A DNA stretch of 64,000 nt from DASXMT01 sp963755985 (lineage in GTDB: Bacteria > Actinomycetota > Acidimicrobiia > Acidimicrobiales > RAAP-2): contig CAVWLO010000002.1 in assembly GCA_963755985.1 (NCBI GenBank), forward strand, positions 620,001-684,000. Direction: 5' to 3'. Below, one piece after another: positions 50,636-59,028 of this stretch (positions within the stretch are counted from its first letter, which is position 1; each line of letters starts with the position of its first letter). Position numbers and translations under genes: made by a program. Below the pieces are notes generated by a model that was given only the letters and a program-made list of their open reading frames with translations, ran no database searches and was not told where the DNA came from.

Positions 50636-52406
50636 CTGTGGCAGGGACCAGCTGGGACCCGCTCGAAGCAGTGTCGCCCGGACCGCTCGTGGCCATACCA
50701 CCCCATTGGTCCGCAGCGGTGTCACTCCCGACGCTGTCGCCCGCTCGGTCCGCAGAGGTACCACCCGCGGCTGTGCCACCCGGGTCGTCCGCCGTGCTGG
50801 CCCGGGTGCCCTGCCAGATCTCCTGGAACACCACTTGGATGGCACCACCGACCGGAATGGCGACCAGCGCGCCGGCCAGGGCGCCGAGGGCCGACCCGAA
50901 GGCGCCCCCCAGGTTGGCCCCGACCAACACAGAGAGCAGAACCCACAGGGGGTTCATCCGCACGGCCCTGCTCATGACGAGGGGGTACAGGAAGTGGTTC
51001 TCGATCAGTTGGAAGGTCACGAACACGATCAGGGCCACAACCGCCGCGAATGGGGAGTGGAACAAGGCGATGAGCACGGTAGGGACACCGGCGATCAGGC
51101 CCCCGACCAGCGGGATCATGGCCACCAGACCCACCCACAGTCCCAGGAGCAGCGCGAAGGGCACGCCGAGGATGACCAAGGTGACGAACACGACTACACC
51201 GAAGGTGAGGGAGAGGGCGACCGTGCCGAGCACGTAGGAGGTGACCGACTTGGACACCGTGCTGGCTACCTGCTCCACCCTCTGGCGGCGCCTGGGGGCG
51301 AGGGTGCCCAGGAATCCTCGGCGAAGCGCCGGCGCCTCGATGAGCATGAACAGCGAGAGGAAGGCGATGGTGGTCAGGGCCAGGATGGTCGAGAACACGG
51401 CCTTGCCCAGGTTCGTGCCCACACTGAGGGCCGGCTTGCTCAGGTTGTGAGCCGCCGTCTGGATCTTGGGGGCGTTCTTTTGGACCCAGCTGAGCAGATG
51501 GACTCGGTCGAGGAGATGGGCGAGGCTGCCGTGACCCTTCTTGAGCTCGGAGATCATGTGCGGCAGCTGCTCGGCGAAATGGGTGAGCGAGTTGACCAGG
51601 GGGTACCCGAACAGGACCAGCAACCCGATGAAAGCCAGGATGGCGGCCGCGAACACGAGGCCGACCGCCGCGGCGCGCTTCATCCGCCCCTGGAGTGCCA
51701 CGACCGCCGGATTAAGCACCAATGAGATGAAGGCGGCGATGAGGATCCAGAGGATCACCTCGCGCAGGCGACCGATCAGGCGGTAGAGCACCCAGGTGAC
51801 GATGACCACTGCGTCGACTGTCAGGATCGTCCGGAGCGGGACGCCCTTCTTGGAGAAGGCGGCAAACAGGCGATCGCGGCGAGGGGCGTTCGGGCCGACC
51901 TCCTCCGCCGGTTCTTCGAGCTGAACCGTGATCGGCGGCGGGGCGCCGGATGTGCCGGCATCTTGCCCGTTGAACGGCGGGGTCCCACCCTGCTCGGTGG
52001 AGAGGGGGGTCCCACCCTGCTCGGTCCTCAGCGGGGTCCCACCCTGCTCGGTGGAGTGGGGGGTCCCACCCTGCTCGGTCCTCAGCGGGGTCCCACCCTG
52101 CTCGGTGGAGAGGGGGGTCCCACCCTGCTCGGTGGAGAGGGGGGTCCCACCCTGCTCGGTGGAGAGGGGGGTCCCACCCTGCTCGGTGGAGAGGGGGGTC
52201 CCACCCTGCTCGGTGGAGAGGGGGGTCCCACCCTGCTCGGTGGAGAGGGGGGTCCCACCCTGCTCGGTGGAGAGGGGGGTCCCACCCTGCTCGCCCAATG
52301 GCTGGGTTGCACCCGGCTCGGTGGACGGTGTGGCCGCTGGCCGCCCGATCGACGGCGACGTACCTGGCTCGTCGCTCGACTCCCCCCGACTCGCCCCCTC
52401 GCTCAT
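50613..52406 (-). CDS. AI-2E family transporter with an N-terminal nonapeptide array
   Basis: 597-aa membrane protein. Residues about 165-520 form the eight-helix AI-2E/PerM core (VLNPAVVALQGRMKRAA, PLVGGLIAGVPTVLIAL, AGALVAIPVGGAIQVVFQEI). Residues 35-142 are twelve near-identical nonapeptides STEQGGTPL encoded by a 27-bp array, preceded by a Ser/Pro/Glu leader; none of this belongs to the family. The C-terminal tail is again Thr/Ala/Gly-rich (about 60 residues). The family includes the TqsA exporter and Na/H antiporters, so the substrate is open. The ATG at 52406 is used; a TTG at 52457 is also in frame. Divergent from the LPG-synthase-like gene, 41 bp away. Confidence 0.88.
   Translation of the reverse strand: MSEGASRGESSDEPGTSPSIGRPAATPSTEPGATQPLGEQGGTPLSTEQGGTPLSTEQGGTPLSTEQGGTPLSTEQGGTPLSTEQGGTPLSTEQGGTPLSTEQGGTPLRTEQGGTPHSTEQGGTPLRTEQGGTPLSTEQGGTPPFNGQDAGTSGAPPPITVQLEEPAEEVGPNAPRRDRLFAAFSKKGVPLRTILTVDAVVIVTWVLYRLIGRLREVILWILIAAFISLVLNPAVVALQGRMKRAAAVGLVFAAAILAFIGLLVLFGYPLVNSLTHFAEQLPHMISELKKGHGSLAHLLDRVHLLSWVQKNAPKIQTAAHNLSKPALSVGTNLGKAVFSTILALTTIAFLSLFMLIEAPALRRGFLGTLAPRRRQRVEQVASTVSKSVTSYVLGTVALSLTFGVVVFVTLVILGVPFALLLGLWVGLVAMIPLVGGLIAGVPTVLIALFHSPFAAVVALIVFVTFQLIENHFLYPLVMSRAVRMNPLWVLLSVLVGANLGGAFGSALGALAGALVAIPVGGAIQVVFQEIWQGTRASTADDPGGTAAGGTSADRAGDSVGSDTAADQWGGMATSGPGDTASSGSQLVPATDDTHPVP
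51979..52302. repeat. 27-bp tandem repeat, twelve copies, in the AI-2E transporter gene
   Basis: Twelve head-to-tail 27-bp units starting GGGGTCCCACCCTGCTCGGT. Most are identical; a subset carries CCTCAGC or GGAGTGG in place of GGAGAGG at the unit end, arranged in alternation near the 51979 side. This is the longest array in the window. Because it is a multiple of 3 and lacks stops, all frames across it look open, but only the minus-strand transporter frame is coding. Confidence 0.96.
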
Positions 52407-52447
52407 CGATTCAGCATTGCAGGTCGACCCAGTACCAGCGTGCCAAC

Positions 52448-54043
52448 ATGATTGCAATGGTCGCCGAGAACGCTAAGGGTCCCCGACGGCGCTGGTGGCA
52501 CCGGGGCCCGTTCGTGCGGAAGGAGGTCCGCTGGTCCGTCGGGCTAGTTCTGTTGTTCCTCTTCGTCTTCTATATCGCCATCCCTCTCCTGGCCAGCCAT
52601 CGGCAAGACCTCACCGCTCTGGGCCACATCCATCCCGCCTACCTCATTCTCGGGACCGTGCTTGAGATCGGGGCACTGGCCGCCTATACGCAGCTCACTT
52701 ATGCCGTGCTCCCCCAGAGTGGGCCACGGCGCGAGCGCCTGTTCCGCATCAACATGTCCACCCTGGCCCTGAGCCACGTCTCGCCGGGTGGCACGGCCCC
52801 GGGGGCCGCTCTCGGGTACCGGCTCCTGACCCAGTCGGGAGTCAGCGGCTCCGACACCGGCTTCGCCCTTGGTACCCAGGGCATCGGGTCGGCCGTGGTC
52901 CTGAACGTCCTGTTCTGGCTGGCGCTGGTGGCCTTCGTCCTGATCCACGGCTTCCACGTCCCGACGAGCCACCACGACGGCCAGTCCCAGTCGGGAACCA
53001 TCTTGGTGGTGGTGGCCGCGGCGATCGGCGTCGTGCTGTTGGGCGCCTTCGGTGGGCTGTTCTACCTCTTGACCAGGGGGCAGAAACGGGCGGCCATCGT
53101 CGTGAGGAAGATCTCCGGACGCCTCCGCTTCCTCGATCCCGACAAGACGGCGGCCACGGTGCAGCGATTGGCGGAGCGGTTCGCCGTCCTCTTGGACGAC
53201 CGACCACTGCTGATCAGAGCAGTGACCTGGGCCACGATCAACTGGCTGCTCGACGCCGCCTCGCTGTGGGTCTTCGTGGCTGCCTTCAGCCATTTCATTT
53301 CGCCCATCGACCTCCTGGTGGCCTATGGCTTGGCCAACATCCTCGCCGCCATTCCCATCACCCCCGGGGGCCTCGGGGTCGTCGAGTTCGTGCTGGTGTC
53401 GATGATCACCGGATTTGGGCCGACGCCGGGACAGGCACTGTCCGGAGTGCTCGCCTACCGCGCCATCAACTTCTGGTTGCCCATTCCCGTCGGCGGCCTT
53501 GCCTACGCATCGCTGGAATTCGAACGCGGCAGCCTCTACCGGCGCCTGCATCTGTTCTTCTTGGACCGGTACCAGCGCAGGCGAGGCGCGCTCGGCGAAG
53601 AGGACGGCACCAGCGGCTATCAGGCGAACCCACCAAGGGAACGAGCCGCCGAGCCGGAAGCAGAGCCAGAGGTGGCGGCCGAATCGCCGTCGAGGGCCGC
53701 CGCCCAGCCCGAGCCAGAGCCCGAGTCACCGCCGAAGCAAGCGCCCGAGCCAGAGGTGGCGGCCGAATCGCCGTCGAGGGCCGCCGCCCAGCCCGAGCCA
53801 GAGCCCGAATCGCCATCGGCGCAGCGGCATGGCCACGTCCACCGGTTCCTGAGTGCGTCCGGTCGGGTCAGGTCGGAGACGCGGGGTGCCGACGTCCCCC
53901 GGAGCGACGCTGCCACCAGCGAAGCGACAGCCAACGGAAGCGACGTCCAGCCGCCGGCGGGACCGGCGCGGCCGGAAGAGCAGAACGGACCGAGCGCTGA
54001 GCACGCTCCAGAGCATCCTGTCGCAGGTGGTCCTGGAGGCTAA
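52448..54043 (+). CDS. Lysylphosphatidylglycerol synthase-type flippase-domain protein (UPF0104/YbhN family)
   Basis: 531-aa membrane protein. Residues 25-380 hold about eight transmembrane segments, starting WSVGLVLLFLFVFYIAIPLL, with the motifs LSHVSPGGTAPGAALGYRLL and IPITPGGLGVVEFVLVSM typical of the LPG-synthase N-terminal/flippase region. There is no aminoacyl-transferase domain. The C-terminal 130 residues are Ala/Glu/Pro-rich, with a unit of about 28 residues (EPEVAAESPSRAAAQPEPEP core) present twice. The ATG at 52448 is used (an alternative Met is three codons on). Its last 176 bp overlap the end of ppk1 on the other strand. Confidence 0.87.
   Translation: MIAMVAENAKGPRRRWWHRGPFVRKEVRWSVGLVLLFLFVFYIAIPLLASHRQDLTALGHIHPAYLILGTVLEIGALAAYTQLTYAVLPQSGPRRERLFRINMSTLALSHVSPGGTAPGAALGYRLLTQSGVSGSDTGFALGTQGIGSAVVLNVLFWLALVAFVLIHGFHVPTSHHDGQSQSGTILVVVAAAIGVVLLGAFGGLFYLLTRGQKRAAIVVRKISGRLRFLDPDKTAATVQRLAERFAVLLDDRPLLIRAVTWATINWLLDAASLWVFVAAFSHFISPIDLLVAYGLANILAAIPITPGGLGVVEFVLVSMITGFGPTPGQALSGVLAYRAINFWLPIPVGGLAYASLEFERGSLYRRLHLFFLDRYQRRRGALGEEDGTSGYQANPPRERAAEPEAEPEVAAESPSRAAAQPEPEPESPPKQAPEPEVAAESPSRAAAQPEPEPESPSAQRHGHVHRFLSASGRVRSETRGADVPRSDAATSEATANGSDVQPPAGPARPEEQNGPSAEHAPEHPVAGGPGG
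53650..53820. repeat. About 84-bp direct repeat in the 3' end of the LPG-synthase-like gene
   Basis: Two long direct copies, whose core GAGCCAGAGGTGGCGGCCGA is identical, encode the 28-residue Glu/Pro/Ala unit in the C-terminal tail. The copies match almost base for base over about 60 bp, pointing to a recent duplication. Confidence 0.85.
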
Positions 54044-56447
54044 CGCCGGTCCCGGGCGAGACCCTGGTCCAGCTGCCGTCGCCCCGAAGGATCCAGGTAT
54101 TGGCGTCGTCCGTGAGGGCCAGGTCCAAGAGCCGCACCAGCCGGTCCTGCAGGTCCGGGGCCTCGATGGGGACCATCGCCTCGATCCGGCGATCGAGGTT
54201 TCGCTCCATGAGGTCCGCCGACCCGAGCGTGATCTGGAGGGGCCGGTCCCCCACCCCGCCAAAGCGGTAAATCCGAGAATGCTCGAGGAACCGTCCCACG
54301 ATCGACCGCACCCGGATGTTCTCCGAGAGACCGGGTACACCCGGTCGAAGGCAGCACCGGCCGCGGATGATGAGGTCGATCGAGGCGCCGGCCCCTGATG
54401 CTCGATAGAGGCCATCGATGACGGCCGGATCAGTGAGCCCGTTGGCCTTGAGGATGATCCGGCCCTCGGATCCGGCACGCGCTTCGTCCTCGATCCAGCC
54501 CAGCAGGCGGTTCCGCAGGGACACCGGCGCTATGACCAGGCTCTGGTAGTCGGCCTGCCGGCTGAAGCCGGTGAGGTAGTTGAACAGGTTGCCCACGTCG
54601 GCGGCGAGCTTGTTGTTGGACGTCAGCAGGCCCAGATCCTCGTAATTCAGCGCGGTCCGGGAGTTGTAGTTGCCCGTGCCAATGTGGCAGTACCGACGAA
54701 CGCCGTCCTCTTCCCGTCGGGCCACAAGCGCCGTCTTGGAGTGGGTCTTCAGACCGGCGAGGCCGTATACGACGTGCACGCCGGCCTCCTCGAGCGCCCG
54801 GGCCCACGCAATGTTGGCTTGCTCATCGAACCTGGCCTGGAGCTCCACCAGTGCGGCTACCTGCTTGCCCGATTGGGAGGCTCGGATGAGCGACGCGACG
54901 ATCGGGCTGTCTCCCGAGGTTCGGTACAGCGTCTGTTTGATGGCGAGCACGTCGGGATCATCGGCCGCCTGCCCGACGAACGCCTCGATCGAGGTGGCAA
55001 ACGAGTCGTAGGGGTGGTGTACCAGCACGTCCTGTTCCCGGAGCACGGCGAAGATGTCGACGTGACCGTCTGCGAGCTGCGATGCAGCCGATGCTGATGC
55101 CGGCCGCCGTGCCTGCGCCGATGCCGGCCCCTGTGACTGCAGCGATGCCGATCCCCGTGACTGCAGCGATGCCGGTCCCTGTGACAGCGCCGATGCCGGT
55201 ACCTGTGACAACGCCGATACGTGCTTTGAGGGCACTGCCGCCGGCGCCGATCCGACCGGCGACCCAACGTCGAGTTGTGCCCCGACGGACGCGGTTGCGA
55301 GGGACGGTGTTCCGTCGAATCGGGCGGCGAAGGCTGGGGGCGGCGAAATTGGGGTTCCCGTCCATGGCGCCAACGGCGGTGCCGTGATCGGTATCCAAGG
55401 GTCGACGGACAGGTCGGGGCGATCGAGCCCAGCGACTGCCCACAGACCGCTGAGATCGATGGGCCCTTCAATGGGGTACACGCTCTCGGGCGGGACATCG
55501 ACCTCAGCCACGAGTAGGTCCCGGATCGCCGGCGTGGCTTCGGCGTCTATCTCGAGCCGGACCACCTCCCCGAATCGGCGTCGTTGCAGCTCGAGCTCCA
55601 CCGCAGCCAGGAGGTCTCCTGCTTCGTCCTGGCCGACGGAGAGGTCGGCGTTCCTTGTCACACGGAAGGCGTAGTGCTCCCCGATGGTCATCGCCGGGAA
55701 CAGCATGTCCAAGTGGGCGGCGATCACCTGCTCCAGGGGCACAAACCGCTCACCGTCGGGCATCACGACGAAACGAGGGAGCAGCGGAGGGATCTTGACC
55801 CGGGCAATCCGGCTCTCGGTGGTGGTCGGGTCGACCACCCGTACGACGAGGTTCAACGAGAGGTTGGAGATATAGGGGAACGGGTGGCCCGGATCGACGG
55901 CCAAGGGGGTGAGGACCGGGAATATCTGCTGGTGGAAGACTTCGACCAGGTAGGTGCGGTCGTCCTCGTCCAACGTGTGCCAGTCGGACAGAACAACTCC
56001 CGCCTCGGCCAGTAGGGGGACCACACGGTCCAAGAAGATATGGCTCTGACGGTCGACCAGATCGGTCACCCGTTCCGTGATGGCGTCGAGCTGCTCCAGC
56101 GGTCGCATGCCGTCCGGCGACCGACTGCGAAGGCCCGCGGCAACCTGGTCCTCGAGACCGGCCACCCGGACCTGGAAGAACTCGTCGAGGCCGTCGGAGA
56201 AGATGGCCAGGAACTTGACCCGTTCGAAGAGCGGGAGGCTCTCGTCATCGGCCAGCTCCAAGAGGCGAGAGCCGAAATCGAGCCACGACAGCTCGCGGTT
56301 GAGAAACCGGTCAGGAGGCAACTCGGCGCTCGGGTCGGGCTGCCGGGTCGGCGGCGGTGCGCTCCCTTCCGAGGCCTCGGTGTCGGTGGAGCCACCGGCA
56401 GTGGTCGCTCCCCCGACGGTCTCCACGGCGGTCGATCCCTCGGTCAT
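53868..56447 (-). CDS. ppk1: Polyphosphate kinase 1 with a Ser/Ala/Gln-rich insertion
   Basis: Makes inorganic polyphosphate from ATP; 859 aa from the ATG chosen. N-terminal domain FLNRELSWLDFGSRLLELA and FYISNLS-like region, middle domain DVLVHHPYDSFATSIEAFV, and the phosphohistidine motif YCHIGTGNYNSRTA (about residue 586), then LEHSRIYRFG and ADLMERNLDRRIE. An insertion near residues 370-470 contains repeating ASLQSQGPAS-like elements absent from normal PPK1. The C-terminal 45 residues extend beyond the family end and overlap the convergent membrane-protein gene by 176 bp. An alternative GTG at 56540 would translate the upstream 18-bp repeats as CSSYEP hexads. Confidence 0.93.
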   Translation of the reverse strand: MTEGSTAVETVGGATTAGGSTDTEASEGSAPPPTRQPDPSAELPPDRFLNRELSWLDFGSRLLELADDESLPLFERVKFLAIFSDGLDEFFQVRVAGLEDQVAAGLRSRSPDGMRPLEQLDAITERVTDLVDRQSHIFLDRVVPLLAEAGVVLSDWHTLDEDDRTYLVEVFHQQIFPVLTPLAVDPGHPFPYISNLSLNLVVRVVDPTTTESRIARVKIPPLLPRFVVMPDGERFVPLEQVIAAHLDMLFPAMTIGEHYAFRVTRNADLSVGQDEAGDLLAAVELELQRRRFGEVVRLEIDAEATPAIRDLLVAEVDVPPESVYPIEGPIDLSGLWAVAGLDRPDLSVDPWIPITAPPLAPWTGTPISPPPAFAARFDGTPSLATASVGAQLDVGSPVGSAPAAVPSKHVSALSQVPASALSQGPASLQSRGSASLQSQGPASAQARRPASASAASQLADGHVDIFAVLREQDVLVHHPYDSFATSIEAFVGQAADDPDVLAIKQTLYRTSGDSPIVASLIRASQSGKQVAALVELQARFDEQANIAWARALEEAGVHVVYGLAGLKTHSKTALVARREEDGVRRYCHIGTGNYNSRTALNYEDLGLLTSNNKLAADVGNLFNYLTGFSRQADYQSLVIAPVSLRNRLLGWIEDEARAGSEGRIILKANGLTDPAVIDGLYRASGAGASIDLIIRGRCCLRPGVPGLSENIRVRSIVGRFLEHSRIYRFGGVGDRPLQITLGSADLMERNLDRRIEAMVPIEAPDLQDRLVRLLDLALTDDANTWILRGDGSWTRVSPGTGVSLQDHLRQDALERAQRSVRSALPAAPVPPAAGRRFRWLSLRWWQRRSGGRRHPASPT

Positions 56448-56460
56448 GCCTCGGGCCTCA

Positions 56461-56530
56461 TACGACGAGCACGGTTCATACGACGAGCACGGTTCATACG
56501 ACGAGCACGGTTCATACGACGAGCATGGTA
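56461..56530. repeat. 18-bp tandem repeat at the ppk1 5' end
   Basis: Three identical 18-bp units TACGACGAGCACGGTTCA and a fourth partial one lie just upstream of the ppk1 ATG on the minus strand. If the upstream GTG is used they are translated as PCSSYE hexads; otherwise they form part of the leader. Confidence 0.93.
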
Positions 56531-56583
56531 CTGCCACCACCCACGGAGGCGGCTGCCGAGCGGGTTGAGGGGCCCCCGGTGGG

Positions 56584-56641
56584 CCCGGTCAAGGGGTCTG
56601 AGCGCCGGGCCGGACCCGGTCAGGGGGTCTGAGCGCCGGGC
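56584..56641. repeat. 27-bp direct repeat in the ppk1-FtsW intergenic region
   Basis: Two 27-bp copies starting CCCGGTCAAGGGGTCTGAGC at 56584 and 56615 differ at one base and are separated by 4 bp. They lie in the gap between ppk1 and the SEDS gene (56541-56913). The rest of the gap is less GC-rich after 56735 and has no recognisable gene; it should hold the divergent promoters. Confidence 0.85.
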
Positions 56642-56913
56642 GGTCCGGGCGGGCCGACCGGGGGCCGCCCGGGATGCAAATGGGGCGTGGTCGGGCCGCC
56701 GGCAGGCCAATGGGCCGTATCGGGTGCTGGGAGGCGCATTTTGAAGACTGCAGAGGCGAATAGCCATGAAAATGGATATTCCAGCGCATTGATGCGCGGG
56801 AATCCGCGCCTCCGGTCGAGGAATCGAAGAGCATTAGGCCAGCGGTCAGGAGGCATCGGCGCCATTCCTGACCTCCCACCTTGCCGGCAAATGCCCCAGT
56901 AGGCTCCCCCAGA

Positions 56914-58335
56914 GTGTCGGTCTTGAGCCACATACGCACGCCCGCGCCACTCCGTCGTCCTCGTGGGCCCAAGCCGAGGCGACGCACTGAGCTGGGCCTC
57001 ATGGTGGCTGCTGCCGTCATCATCCTTGCTGCCTACACGCTGATGATCGTGGGCAACACCAACAAGACTCCCACTGATGTCGGGCCGCTGTTGGTTGTCA
57101 TGTTCTTGCTGGGGGCGGTCGGGCACATCGCAAACCGATACCTCGCGCCCGACGCCCACCCGGTAGTCCTGCCCATCGCGTTCTTGTTGAACGGGATCGG
57201 TTACGTGATGATTCTCCGAATCGACCTTGCCAGCGTTGGCCTGCCATCGGCGACAAACTACGCACCCATACAGGCGCTTTGGACTGCCATTGGCGTCGGG
57301 GTCTACGTCGCCACGCTCTTCCTCGTCCGTCGATCTCGTGATCTCGATCGCTACCGTTACCTCCTCCTGCTGGTCGGTGCGCTGTTGTTGCTCGCACCGC
57401 TCGCTCCGGGGATCGGTTTGAATATCAACGGAGCACGGTTGTGGGTCCACGTCGGCTCGCTGGAGATCCAGCCCGTGGAGTTGGCGAAGATCCTCTTGTG
57501 TATCTTCTTCGCCTCGTACTTCGTCGAGAAACGGGAGATACTCAGTACGCCCACCGCACGCGTCGGTGGACGATTGGTCCTCGATCCACGGCCCCTAGTG
57601 CCCATCACAGCCGCGTGGATCTTTGCCATCGGAGTTATGAGCCTGGAACACGATATTGGGTTCTCCGCCCTCTTATTCACTCTGTTTATCGGGATGCTGT
57701 GGGTCACCACCGGTCGTACGGGGTATCTGATCCTCGGTGTCATCGCCTTCGCGATCGGCGCCTATCTGGCCGGCAAGTACCTAAGCCAAACGCATATTCG
57801 GGTTGAGACCTGGCTCGACCCGTGGAAGACACTTACTGGATCGGGAGAACAACTTGCTCGGTCCTGGTTCGCCCTGGGGAACGGGGGCATCGGTGGTACC
57901 GGGCTCGGACTTGGGAGTGCCGCTTCCACCATCCCGAATCCCAATACCGACTTCATCTTCGCCGCCATCGGCGAAGAGATGGGACTCCTCGGATCGACGA
58001 TGGTCATAGTGGCCTTCTTGCTGCTGGTCGGGGCCGGACTGCGGATCGCTCAGGCCGCCCGGTCCGATTTTGCCAAGCTGACTGCGGCCGGATTGACCAT
58101 CATCATCGGCTTCCAGGCGTTCTTCATCATCGCGGGCGTGATCCGACTCCTTCCCCTGACCGGGATCACCCTCCCGTTTGTGTCCTACGGAGGATCGGCG
58201 CTCATCGCCAACTATGTCCTGATTGCCCTGCTCATGCGGATCTCCGACGAGGGAAATCGGGTACTGGATACTGCACAGGTGACGGGTGGCGAGACCCAGG
58301 ACCCACTCGCCAACGGCGGTAGTGTGACGGATTAA
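56914..58335 (+). CDS. SEDS-family peptidoglycan polymerase (FtsW/RodA-like), first of two
   Basis: 473-aa protein with about twelve transmembrane segments. SEDS signatures: GARLWVHVGSLEIQPVELAKI, LVPITAAWIFAIGVMSLEHDIG (catalytic Asp region), NPNTDFIFAAIGEEMGLLG and LPFVSYGGSALIANY. The first 25 residues are basic (RRPRGPKPRRRTELG). With the larger loop between helices 7 and 8 it resembles the actinobacterial RodA that usually precedes pbpA, but no penicillin-binding protein gene is adjacent. The GTG at 56914 is chosen over the TTG at 56881; the ribosome-binding site is weak in both cases. Confidence 0.92.
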   Translation: MSVLSHIRTPAPLRRPRGPKPRRRTELGLMVAAAVIILAAYTLMIVGNTNKTPTDVGPLLVVMFLLGAVGHIANRYLAPDAHPVVLPIAFLLNGIGYVMILRIDLASVGLPSATNYAPIQALWTAIGVGVYVATLFLVRRSRDLDRYRYLLLLVGALLLLAPLAPGIGLNINGARLWVHVGSLEIQPVELAKILLCIFFASYFVEKREILSTPTARVGGRLVLDPRPLVPITAAWIFAIGVMSLEHDIGFSALLFTLFIGMLWVTTGRTGYLILGVIAFAIGAYLAGKYLSQTHIRVETWLDPWKTLTGSGEQLARSWFALGNGGIGGTGLGLGSAASTIPNPNTDFIFAAIGEEMGLLGSTMVIVAFLLLVGAGLRIAQAARSDFAKLTAAGLTIIIGFQAFFIIAGVIRLLPLTGITLPFVSYGGSALIANYVLIALLMRISDEGNRVLDTAQVTGGETQDPLANGGSVTD

Positions 58336-58405
58336 GCGCTCAGCCCGACCGCCTCCCTGGCCCTCTGGGTGACAAGGGGAGCCCCTCGGATGACCCCGGG
58401 GAACA

Positions 58406-59014
58406 CTACTTCCCGAGCGGGGAGACCTCTTCGGCGATCGGTTCGGGCCCTTCGGCGACCTGCTGAGGGTCTTCGGCGACCGGCTGAGGGTCTTCGGCGA
58501 CCTCGGCACGGTGATCTGCTGAAACTGCCTCTGGCCCCCCGTCGGAGGATTCGCCCGCCTGGGCTTCCGGCGCAAGTGGCGGGGGGGACCACGGGGCCAC
58601 ATCACCGGATTCCTCGAACAACCGTGAGTCGATCAGGATCGGCACGGGCACGGCCTGGCGGAGAGCGATGGCCAACGCATCGGTGGGCCGGCAGGAATGG
58701 ACGTTTCGCCCCGTCCGCCCCCGGAGGTCGAGCTCGGCGAAATAGGTCTTACCCTGGCGCCCAACCAGGCGGATGGCGACCACGTCTATGTCGAAGCCGC
58801 TCAGGACGTCGGTGACCAGCTCGTGGGTGAGCGGGCGCGGCGTCGGGATGCGGCGAAGGGCATGGGAGAGCCCCACGCCGTCCTGCATGCCGACGGCAAA
58901 GGAGAGCTGCCGGCGGGGCGCCTCGGTCTCCCGGAGAACCACGATCGGGAACTGACTGGGAAGGGCAACGGAGACGTCGGCCACGATGGCCATGCGGAAC
59001 TCGGGCGCGGGCAT
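58406..59014 (-). CDS. Bifunctional nuclease family protein (DUF151)
   Basis: 202-aa protein. Residues 15-140 fit the BFN/DUF151 domain: LPIVVLRETEAPRRQL-type core, VGLSHALRRIPTPRPLTHEL, FAELDLRGRTG and CRPTDALAIALRQAVPVPIL. The C-terminal 60 residues are an acidic Pro/Ala/Glu tail with the octad AEDPQPVA repeated three times. BFN proteins were named for RNase/DNase activity in plants; bacterial roles are little known. The ATG at 59014 lies 14 bp after rodA, so it is co-transcribed with it. Confidence 0.88.
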   Translation of the reverse strand: MPAPEFRMAIVADVSVALPSQFPIVVLRETEAPRRQLSFAVGMQDGVGLSHALRRIPTPRPLTHELVTDVLSGFDIDVVAIRLVGRQGKTYFAELDLRGRTGRNVHSCRPTDALAIALRQAVPVPILIDSRLFEESGDVAPWSPPPLAPEAQAGESSDGGPEAVSADHRAEVAEDPQPVAEDPQQVAEGPEPIAEEVSPLGK

Positions 59015-59028
59015 GGCCGGCCGGTTGG

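Noticed and set aside
51979..52302. CRISPR-like look of the long array
   Set aside because: Units are contiguous with no variable spacers, lie in a coding frame, and no cas gene is near.
51928..52476. Open frames on the plus strand across the AI-2E repeat (Cys/Pro/Val- and Leu/Gly-rich repeats)
   Set aside because: A stop-free 27-bp repeat leaves every frame open; the minus-strand frame continues into a clear transporter.
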